Assembly: GCA_021778975.1 (NCBI GenBank)
Contig: JAJYBO010000138.1
Location: 1-7,685, forward strand
From: Deltaproteobacteria bacterium
GTDB lineage: Bacteria > Desulfobacterota > Desulfobacteria > Desulfobacterales > Desulfatirhabdiaceae
Direction of reading: 5' to 3'
DNA: 7,685 nucleotides
In this document: in pieces, positions 1 to 5,490 of the stretch
Position numbering within the stretch: position 1 is the first letter of the stretch
Layout: each line of letters opens with the position of its first letter
The notes under the pieces: generated by a model
The model's database searches: none
Seen by the model: only the letters and a program-made list of their open reading frames with translations
What the model was told of the DNA's origin: nothing
Made by a program: the position numbers and the translations under genes

Positions 1-47
1 TTTTACGAGAGCATCAAAACTGGCGTCTTTACAAAGTCGTCAAAAAC
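1..47. repeat. Imperfect direct repeat at the left edge
   Basis: Two related segments lie 26 bp apart: positions 2-19 and 28-45 match at 13 of 18 bases, each beginning TTTAC and ending TC followed by a run of A. From memory, similar TTTTACGAG..CATCA strings recur in intergenic regions of Desulfobacterales genomes, so this may be the remnant of a dispersed intergenic repeat cut by the window edge. That link is recollection, not something the window proves. No coding function is seen. Confidence 0.3.
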
Positions 48-71
48 AAAAAAACGGGCTATTGCCCGTTT
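40..71 (-). terminator. Rho-independent terminator, minus strand
   Basis: Read on the minus strand, the sequence forms a perfect 8-bp stem AAACGGGC / GCCCGTTT (positions 71-64 and 59-52) with a four-base loop, followed directly by a T-rich tail (TTTTGTTTTTG, down to about position 41). This is a textbook intrinsic terminator. The plus-strand reading has the same stem but only a CCTCTC tail, so plus-strand termination for a gene left of the window would be weaker, though the A-rich arm makes a bidirectional role possible. The only gene upstream of it on the minus strand within the window is the tRNA, about 300 bp away. Confidence 0.7.
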
Positions 72-198
72 CCTCTCAATTCGATGCAGTGAGATCGCTG
101 TATGATCCAGATGTAATACCCCATAGAAAAATTACATGCTATAACCCCACCACATCGGATAGAAAACGTCGCATGTTACAACTTTCAATGGCAAGCCG

Positions 199-227
199 AC
201 ACCACTACACCATTTGTGTAGTGGTGT
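199..227. repeat. Perfect 12-bp inverted repeat, 5-nt loop
   Basis: The arm ACACCACTACAC (199-210) is followed by the spacer CATTT and the exact reverse complement GTGTAGTGGTGT (216-227). A perfect 12-bp stem with a 5-nt loop is far beyond chance for this much sequence. Neither strand has a T-run after the stem, so it is not a standard intrinsic terminator. It could be an RNA hairpin in a tRNA trailer or small RNA, an operator, or the remains of a small mobile palindromic element. No function can be assigned. Confidence 0.6.
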
Positions 228-294
228 TCATCTGTGCAGTATGTTTCATGATTATGCAGCATTGTACGCACTGGTCATGCTTTAGGATTCACAC

Positions 295-314
295 ACCCGC
301 CACTGGTGACGGGT
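295..314 (-). other. Hairpin downstream of the tRNA
   Basis: On the minus strand this reads ACCCGTCACCAGTGGCGGGT: an 8-bp stem with a CCAG loop, including one U-G wobble. In the plus-strand RNA the same position would be a C-A mismatch, so pairing favours a minus-strand transcript. It lies about 60 nt beyond the tRNA 3' end. There is no T-run after it (tail GTGTGTGAA), so it is at most a weak or factor-assisted terminator or a processing barrier. This is inference from pairing alone. Confidence 0.35.
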
Positions 315-373
315 AAAACCGCAACATCTTGCCATCTTTTGAAACTATTGTGAACCACCCCTTAAAAACAATA

Positions 374-449
374 TGGAGCGGGCAACGAGATTCGAACTCG
401 CGACACCAAGCTTGGGAAGCTTGTACTCTACCAACTGAGCTATACCCGC
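374..449 (-). tRNA. tRNA-Gly (anticodon CCC), CCA encoded
   Basis: Read on the minus strand this folds into a full cloverleaf. The acceptor stem is GCGGGTA / TGCCCGC, the D arm is GCTC-AGTTGGTA-GAGT, and the anticodon arm is CAAGC-TTCCCAA-GCTTG with CCC at positions 34-36. A five-base variable loop follows, then the T arm GCGAG-TTCGAAT-CTCGT. The mature body is 377-449 (73 nt) and the 3' CCA is encoded at 376-374. Anticodon CCC decodes GGG. Discriminator U73, the C2-G71 pair and C35/C36 agree with known bacterial glycine identity elements, and the anticodon arm resembles E. coli tRNA-Gly(CCC). A promoter lies just upstream, so it appears to be transcribed alone. No partial copy of its 3' end is visible in the window, so there is no sign of a neighbouring integrated element. 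Confidence 0.97.
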
Positions 450-463
450 TTATTATCGTTTTA

Positions 464-492
464 CTTTTATGATAAAATGGTCGGATTGTCAA
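464..492 (-). promoter_or_regulatory. Sigma70-type promoter for tRNA-Gly
   Basis: On the minus strand there is a perfect -35 box TTGACA (492-487), a 17-bp spacer, and a -10-like TAAAAG (469-464; four of six consensus bases). Transcription would begin near 457, giving a 5' leader of about eight nucleotides before the mature tRNA end at 449. The perfect -35, optimal spacing and position make this the likely tRNA promoter. Confidence 0.65.
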
Positions 493-561
493 TATGTTTC
501 ATAAATCCCAAATCCAGAAGGGTCCGTTTTGATTTCTCATAAAAAGGTGGTTTAAACGATC

Positions 562-590
562 TTGATTTTTCTCGAAATACAAACTATTAG
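562..590 (+). promoter_or_regulatory. Candidate sigma70-type promoter for the first kinase gene
   Basis: TTGATT (562-567) and TATTAG (585-590) are separated by exactly 17 bp and each matches four of the six consensus bases. A start near 597 would leave a leader of about 30 nt that includes the AGAGG at 601-605. It lies back to back with the tRNA promoter on the other strand. Consensus match is moderate, so this is a candidate only. Confidence 0.42.
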
Positions 591-627
591 TGACAAAGAA
601 AGAGGTTACTGACATAAATACCCCATC

Positions 628-3510
628 ATGACGACTAAATTCCTGTTGAAAAATTGCGTCGGGCTGCTGGTCGGTCTGGCGCTGCTGGCTGGCGTGGTCG
701 GCGCGGCGACGGCTGCGAACCCGCCATCCGTAAAGCTCACAGCCGCAGAACGAGACTGGCTGAGCGCCAACCCCGACAAACTGACGTTGTGTTTCAATAC
801 CACGTTTGCGCCAATCGAGTTCATGTCGTCATCCGGCCAATTCGCAGGCATGAGCGCGGATATCATTGCCGCTATCGAAAAACGGCTTGGCGTCACATTT
901 ATTGCACGACCGTCCAGCGCCAGAAACACCAACCTGGATGACATGGAAAGTGGCGCATGCGCGGTGGCGCCGGCAGCCGTTCATCTTCCAGATCGGGATC
1001 GCTACGCGTTTTTCACATCCCCCTACATCACCGTGCCGGTGGTCATTATTACCCCCCGATCCGTTTCCGGAAATCTGACGCTGGATGATCTAAGAGGCCG
1101 ACGCGTCGGTGTTGTATCGGGGCTCGCTGTGGCGCAGTATGTGCGGGATCGCTGTGCGGACAGATTTCGGGTGATTTCCGTACCCACCATATCCGAGGGC
1201 CTGCACGAAGTGGCTTTCGGCCAGCTTGATGCGCTGGTGGCCAACCTTGCCGTCGCGGCCTACACCATCTCCCAAGAAGGCATTCCCAATCTCCGGTTGG
1301 CCGGAAAAACCGACTATGTTTTTACCTGGCGCATTGCGGTCAGTAAAAAATATCCTCTGCTCTACAGCGCCATTCAGAAAGCGCTGGACAGCATTCCCGA
1401 CACCGATATGAAAGCCATTCATCAGCGCTGGATATATTTGAAGGGAAATGACGGAATGAATCCCGAAACCCTGAAGTTCATCGAAATTACGGCCCTGTGC
1501 GCGGCCCTTCTGCTGCTGAGTCTGGCCGTTATCACGTTTTTTCTCAAACGCCGGTTGAACGAAAAAGTGGCGGGTCTGCAAAAAAGCGAACGCAAATACC
1601 GAGAACTGGTGGAAAGCGCCAACAGCATCATCCTCAGAATGGACGCCGGATATCATATCACGTTTTTCAACGAATTCGCCCAGCGTTTCTTCGGGTTTCA
1701 AGAATCCGAAATCCTCGGACGACATGTCATCGGCGCGATTATCGCCCCGACAGACAGCAACGGAAACGACATGAACGTCGTTTTGGACAAAATTTCCTCT
1801 AATACCAGTATGTTGTTCAGAAACGAAAACGAGAACATCCTCCGCAACGGCACCCGCGTCTGGATCGCCTGGACCAACAAGCCCATTTTCGATGAGGCCG
1901 GAAATCTCGAAGAAATCCTGTGCATCGGTAACGACATCACGGAACTCAAGCGGCATGAAGAAGAACGGGCGCTTCTCTCCACGGTTATCGAGCAAGCCGA
2001 AGAAAATGTTCTTATTACCGACCAGCATAGAACGATCATTTACGTCAACCCGGCATTCGAACGCTCCAGCGGCTATCGTTGGGACGAGCTGAAGGGACAA
2101 AAACTGAAAAAGCTCCGCAGCGACCGTCACGATGAAAACTTTTACAGAAACGAAAAAGAAATCCTCGACCGTGGGGATGTGTGGATGGGGCTCATCATCA
2201 ATCGCGGCAAAGACGGAAAAGATTTCGAAATCGAGGGCACTATTTCCCCGATCCGCGACGCGTCTGGCGCTGTCAGCCATTTTGTGGCCGTGGGCCGCAA
2301 CACAAGCCGCTTCCGCAAACTTGAAAAAGAATTGCAGCAGGCGCAAAAATTGGATGCCCTCGGCACGCTGGCCGGCGGCATCGCTCACGATTTCAACAAT
2401 GTGCTGGCCGCAATTATCGGCAACGTCGAAATGGAGGTCAGACAGGCCGAAGCAGGAAGCCCGACCCATATCCGGATGACGCAGGCGCTTTCCGCATGTC
2501 ACCGCGCCCGTGATCTTATCAAGCAGATTCTGTCGTTCAGCCGCCGGAACGACGAAGGCCATGCCCCCATCGAACTCGCGCCCATCGTGGAAGATGTGCT
2601 TCAAATGCTCAGAGCCACGCTGCCGACAACGATTGAAATTCGACTGGATATACAGACGACGCATTCCGTCATATCCGGAAATATCACCCAGATCCATCAG
2701 GTGCTCGTGAACCTCTGCACCAATGCCGGACACGCCATGCGGCGAAATACGGGCGGCATTCTTGAAATACGTCTGGATGACGTGGAAATTGGTGTGGACA
2801 CAGCAACGGAACATCTTGACCTGCGGCCTGGCCCCTATGTGCGTCTCACCGTGCGAGATACGGGGCACGGCATGGATCAGGCGACACTCAACCGGATATT
2901 CGATCCGTTTTTCACCACCAAAGGACCGGGGGAAGGTTCCGGCATTGGCCTTTCGGTGGTTCATGGCATCGTCAAAAGCCATGACGGACGGATTACCGTT
3001 TACAGCCAGCCGGGACAGGGCGCGACATTTCAGATATTCTTTCCCAAAATCCACGAAAAAACGGGAGTGGTTCCAACGATAGCGCCGTCAGGTGATACAC
3101 CCTGTCCCACAATCTCTACCAGAACCGGCCGGATACTTCTGGTGGATGACGAAGAAATTCTGATCGCTGTGGTAACGGAAATGCTGAAAGTTTTAGGCTA
3201 TGAGGTCATTTCGGCCAATCGAGGTCCCGATGCGCTGTATATTTTCAAATCACGTCCGGAAAGTTTCAACCTTGTCATCACGGATTTCACCATGCCGGAA
3301 ATCACCGGCATGGAACTGGCGGCGGAACTGCTGCAAATCCGAAGTGACATTCCCATCATTCTCAGCACCGGATTCGCCAGCGCCGAGATGCGGGAAAAAG
3401 CGCTGGCGATAGGTATCCGCGATGTCATGACCAAGCCCTTTGTTCTTCAGGAACTGGCGGAGGCGGTAGGACGCATTCTGGCTGGAAAAAATTGCTCCAC
3501 AAGCGACTGA
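628..3510 (+). CDS. Membrane hybrid histidine kinase with periplasmic solute-binding domain
   Basis: A transmembrane hybrid sensor kinase of 960 residues. Residues 1-30 form a signal peptide (basic start, long hydrophobic core, ATAA before Asn). About 36-272 resemble a family-3 bacterial solute-binding domain (SBP_bac_3, the Venus-flytrap fold of EvgS/BvgS), so the sensed ligand is probably a small polar solute such as an amino acid. One membrane helix spans 287-306. Two PAS domains follow (about 321-442 and 450-572), then HisKA with GGIAHDFNN (phospho-acceptor His587). The ATPase domain has N699 (N box), DTGHGM (744-749), FDPFF (758-762) and GSGIGL (770-775). A receiver has D840/D841, phospho-acceptor D886 and K936. 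There is no Hpt or DNA-binding domain, so phosphate should go to a separate partner. ATG 628 is the only start after the in-frame stop at 610-612 that keeps the signal peptide, yet the nearest purine-rich site (AGAGG, 601-605) is 22 nt upstream, unusually far. The ligand is unknown; the architecture is secure. Confidence 0.95.
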   Translation: MTTKFLLKNCVGLLVGLALLAGVVGAATAANPPSVKLTAAERDWLSANPDKLTLCFNTTFAPIEFMSSSGQFAGMSADIIAAIEKRLGVTFIARPSSARNTNLDDMESGACAVAPAAVHLPDRDRYAFFTSPYITVPVVIITPRSVSGNLTLDDLRGRRVGVVSGLAVAQYVRDRCADRFRVISVPTISEGLHEVAFGQLDALVANLAVAAYTISQEGIPNLRLAGKTDYVFTWRIAVSKKYPLLYSAIQKALDSIPDTDMKAIHQRWIYLKGNDGMNPETLKFIEITALCAALLLLSLAVITFFLKRRLNEKVAGLQKSERKYRELVESANSIILRMDAGYHITFFNEFAQRFFGFQESEILGRHVIGAIIAPTDSNGNDMNVVLDKISSNTSMLFRNENENILRNGTRVWIAWTNKPIFDEAGNLEEILCIGNDITELKRHEEERALLSTVIEQAEENVLITDQHRTIIYVNPAFERSSGYRWDELKGQKLKKLRSDRHDENFYRNEKEILDRGDVWMGLIINRGKDGKDFEIEGTISPIRDASGAVSHFVAVGRNTSRFRKLEKELQQAQKLDALGTLAGGIAHDFNNVLAAIIGNVEMEVRQAEAGSPTHIRMTQALSACHRARDLIKQILSFSRRNDEGHAPIELAPIVEDVLQMLRATLPTTIEIRLDIQTTHSVISGNITQIHQVLVNLCTNAGHAMRRNTGGILEIRLDDVEIGVDTATEHLDLRPGPYVRLTVRDTGHGMDQATLNRIFDPFFTTKGPGEGSGIGLSVVHGIVKSHDGRITVYSQPGQGATFQIFFPKIHEKTGVVPTIAPSGDTPCPTISTRTGRILLVDDEEILIAVVTEMLKVLGYEVISANRGPDALYIFKSRPESFNLVITDFTMPEITGMELAAELLQIRSDIPIILSTGFASAEMREKALAIGIRDVMTKPFVLQELAEAVGRILAGKNCSTSD

Positions 3511-3544
3511 CACAGCCGATATCGGGCTGATAAACGCCCCAACG

Positions 3545-3574
3545 CACTGTCTCACACAATTGATACACTGTCTC
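3545..3574. repeat. 9-bp direct repeat spaced 21 bp
   Basis: CACTGTCTC occurs at 3545-3553 and again at 3566-3574, 21 bp apart start to start, i.e. two helical turns, so both copies face the same side of the DNA. It lies in the 275-bp gap between the first kinase and the chemoreceptor, upstream of the sigma54-like site. It may be a binding site for an activator or repressor; no known operator is recognised and chance is not excluded. The rest of the gap holds only a weak imperfect hairpin just after the kinase stop codon. Confidence 0.3.
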
Positions 3575-3671
3575 GCCTTCATGATACATATTTTCTCCCC
3601 CATGCCTGTTCCATCGTCATGAAAATCAGTATGCTGGCTTGACAACAGGCCCATCGGTCATCTTTCATTTT

Positions 3672-3687
3672 TGGCATATTTATTGTA
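3672..3687 (+). promoter_or_regulatory. Sigma54-like -24/-12 site upstream of the chemoreceptor
   Basis: TGGCAT-ATTTA-TTGTA matches the sigma54 consensus TGGCAC-N5-TTGCW with two changes. Spacing is exact, and the invariant GG of the -24 box is present, but the -12 GC is GT, which usually weakens such promoters. Transcription would begin near 3698, giving a leader of about 90 nt. Motility and chemotaxis genes are often sigma54-dependent, which fits, but the -12 deviation keeps this a candidate. A TTGACA at 3639-3644 lacks a good -10 partner. Confidence 0.35.
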
Positions 3688-3785
3688 CTGAGATGGAAAT
3701 GGACAAATAGCAATATGCCGTCAGATACATCACGAACATCACTATACCACTATCGTCACAGTTTATATCAGGAGGGAAAACACGT

Positions 3786-5408
3786 ATGAAAAACATGAAG
3801 TTAAGCGTTAAACTCATCGGTGGATTCATTCTTGTATCCGTCATCGGCGCCATTATCGGATGTGTGGGATACTGGGCGTTGCATACGGCAAAAAGTGCTT
3901 TTGAAGGCGTATCGAGAGACAATGTGCCGACCATTTACAGCCTGGAAACCATGCACAAAGCCCAGGTCGCCATCGAAAGTGCGGAACGCGTTCTGGTCTA
4001 TGAAAAGAACCCGGATATCATGAAACGCCAGTACGCCTACCTTGAAGCGGCATGGAAACACGCCGATGAAGGCCGCAAAATCTACGAACGGCTTTCCCAT
4101 ACCGAAAAAGAAACCAGTGACTGGAATACCTTTACCCAGGACTGGAATGCCTGGAAAAAATCACATGAAGAGGTCATCGCCCTGGTGCGGAAAGGCGACT
4201 CCGAAGCGGCGCGCACCCTGAGCTTCGGTCAAAGCCGCGAAAATTTTCAAAAATGTGCGCCGCCACTGGACAAACTCATCGAACACGAAATGAACATAAT
4301 TCGAAATGACGATCAGGCGACTGAAGAACACCTGTCTGGAATCGAAGCGGTGTTTATGGTATTGATCGCCCTGGGTTTTGTCATTTCGATCCTTCTGGGC
4401 GGGTATCTGTCCATATCCATCAACCGGCCGCTTCGCAACATCATTGACGGCCTCTCCGATGCCGCGGACCAGGTATTTTCAGCCGCGGGACAGGTTTCCG
4501 AATCATCGCAATCACTGGCGGAAGGCGCATCGGAGCAGGCGGCCTCCGTGGAAGAGACCTCGTCGTCTCTGGAAGAAATGGCGTCCATGACAAAACAGAA
4601 CGCCACCAACGTGGGACAGGCATCCTCACTGGGAAAAGACACCCATCAGGCGATCAAAAAAGCCAATACCTCCATGACCCAATTGACGACTTCCATGTCA
4701 GAAATTTCCAAAGCCAGCGAAGAAACCTCAAAGATTATCAAAACTATTGATGAAATTGCGTTTCAGACCAATCTGCTGGCGCTCAACGCTGCGGTGGAAG
4801 CCGCCAGAGCCGGAGAAGCAGGCGCCGGATTCGCCGTTGTGGCCGATGAAGTCCGCAATCTGGCCATGCGCGCCGCGGACGCCGCCAAAACCACCGCTGC
4901 ATTGATCGAAGGCACCGTAAAGAAAATTGGTGATGGGGCGGCGCTGGTACAATCCACCAGTGAAGTGTTTGGCGAAGTGATCGTTCGGTCTCGCAAAGTG
5001 GGCGATCTGTTGAATGAAATAGCGGCCGCATCGAACGAACAGGCTCAGGGTATTGATCAGATCAATATCGCGGTAACGGAAATGGACAAGGTCACCCAGC
5101 AGAACGCCGCCACCGCCGAAGAATCCGCGTCAGCCTCCGAAGAATTGAGCGCGCAGTCCGAAGAAATGAAAGCGTTTGTAAGCAGACTGGCCTCTCTGGT
5201 AGATGGCGGGGCCGCAGGACCGTCTGGCAAGACATCGGTCAGACGCCCTGCCCTATCCGGCCCGCCACATCGCCCACACACCCGTACAACAGCGTCCCTA
5301 TCATCCAAAACCGGTGCAAAGACCAAAACGCTGCCGCTGCAAACTTCCAGAGAAGTCACCCCCAACGACATCATTCCGATGGACGAAAGTGATTTCAAGG
5401 ACTTCTGA
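3786..5408 (+). CDS. Methyl-accepting chemotaxis protein, 4HB type without a full HAMP
   Basis: A chemoreceptor of 540 residues. A first membrane helix (10-30) is followed by a periplasmic region of about 156 residues, mostly helical and resembling the four-helix-bundle ligand domain (4HB_MCP). A second helix spans 187-209. Only a short stub (SINRPLRNIIDGL, about 211-223) resembles the start of a HAMP; the second half is missing. The cytoplasmic hairpin has the classic tip IAFQTNLLALNAAVEAARAG (324-343). Placing F326 on Tsr F373 puts E250, E257, E264 and E446 on Tsr methylation sites 297, 304, 311 and 493 without gaps, so it appears to be a 36H-class receptor. A tail of about 70 residues, rich in Pro, Thr and basic residues, ends MDESDFKDF; there is no NWETF-type CheR/CheB tether. 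The start is set by a strong AGGAGGG (3770-3776) nine bases before the ATG. CheA and CheW must be encoded elsewhere. It is probably co-transcribed with the kinase downstream. The ligand is unknown. Confidence 0.95.
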   Translation: MKNMKLSVKLIGGFILVSVIGAIIGCVGYWALHTAKSAFEGVSRDNVPTIYSLETMHKAQVAIESAERVLVYEKNPDIMKRQYAYLEAAWKHADEGRKIYERLSHTEKETSDWNTFTQDWNAWKKSHEEVIALVRKGDSEAARTLSFGQSRENFQKCAPPLDKLIEHEMNIIRNDDQATEEHLSGIEAVFMVLIALGFVISILLGGYLSISINRPLRNIIDGLSDAADQVFSAAGQVSESSQSLAEGASEQAASVEETSSSLEEMASMTKQNATNVGQASSLGKDTHQAIKKANTSMTQLTTSMSEISKASEETSKIIKTIDEIAFQTNLLALNAAVEAARAGEAGAGFAVVADEVRNLAMRAADAAKTTAALIEGTVKKIGDGAALVQSTSEVFGEVIVRSRKVGDLLNEIAAASNEQAQGIDQINIAVTEMDKVTQQNAATAEESASASEELSAQSEEMKAFVSRLASLVDGGAAGPSGKTSVRRPALSGPPHRPHTRTTASLSSKTGAKTKTLPLQTSREVTPNDIIPMDESDFKDF

Positions 5409-5442
5409 CGCCACAAAATCCATCTGTTGAATCACACAAGAG

Positions 5443-5470
5443 CAGCGAATTCATGGCCGTGAATTCGCTG
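5443..5470 (+). promoter_or_regulatory. 11-bp perfect hairpin in the intercistronic gap
   Basis: CAGCGAATTCA (5443-5453) and TGAATTCGCTG (5460-5470) are exact reverse complements separated by TGGCCG. A third GAATTC at 5470-5475 overlaps the end of the right arm. The hairpin ends six bases before the ribosome binding site (GGAG, 5477-5480) of the next gene. There is no T-run, so it is not a simple terminator. It could stabilise the upstream message end, lower expression of the downstream kinase, or be a dimer-binding operator. The structure is seen; its role is inferred. Confidence 0.55.
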
Positions 5471-5490
5471 AATTCTGGAGAGACGCCCTA

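Larger units (their letters stand above)
72..373. other. Gene-free stretch between terminator and tRNA
   Basis: About 300 bp with no protein gene I can support. The only plus-strand reading frame (62-316) starts inside the terminator hairpin, has no ribosome binding site and a composition unlike a real protein. What the stretch does hold is two inverted repeats (199-227 and 295-314), described separately. If the minus-strand tRNA transcript reads through, these would sit in its 3' trailer before the terminator at 40-71. An unrecognised small RNA is possible, but I find no clear promoter for one. Confidence 0.5.

Noticed and set aside
62..316. An 84-codon plus-strand reading frame
   Set aside because: It begins with TTG inside the terminator loop, has no ribosome binding site, spans two inverted repeats and has no protein-like features.
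374..449. tRNA-Gly as the attachment site of an integrated element
   Set aside because: No copy of the tRNA 3' end and no integrase gene are visible on either side in the window; the neighbouring genes are ordinary sensory genes.
529..557. A second TTGATT (529-534) as an upstream tandem promoter for the first kinase
   Set aside because: The matching -10 positions (TTTAAA or TTAAAC) are poor; the pair at 562-590 fits better.
1090..3054. A 654-codon open reading frame on the minus strand inside the first kinase gene
   Set aside because: It lies in exact codon register opposite the kinase frame, so it stays open simply because the kinase avoids TTA, CTA and TCA codons there. The translation shows no recognisable domain, while the plus-strand frame has complete, catalytically intact kinase domains.
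3513..3529. CAGCC..GGCTG hairpin just after the first kinase stop codon as a terminator
   Set aside because: The stem is only 5 bp with a bulged or palindromic middle and is followed by ATAAACGCCCC, with no T-run. Not good enough to call.
3639..3667. Perfect TTGACA as the -35 of a sigma70 promoter for the chemoreceptor
   Set aside because: At 16-18 bp spacing only TCTTTC, CTTTCA or TTTCAT is available as -10, matching the consensus poorly. It cannot be excluded, but support is weak.
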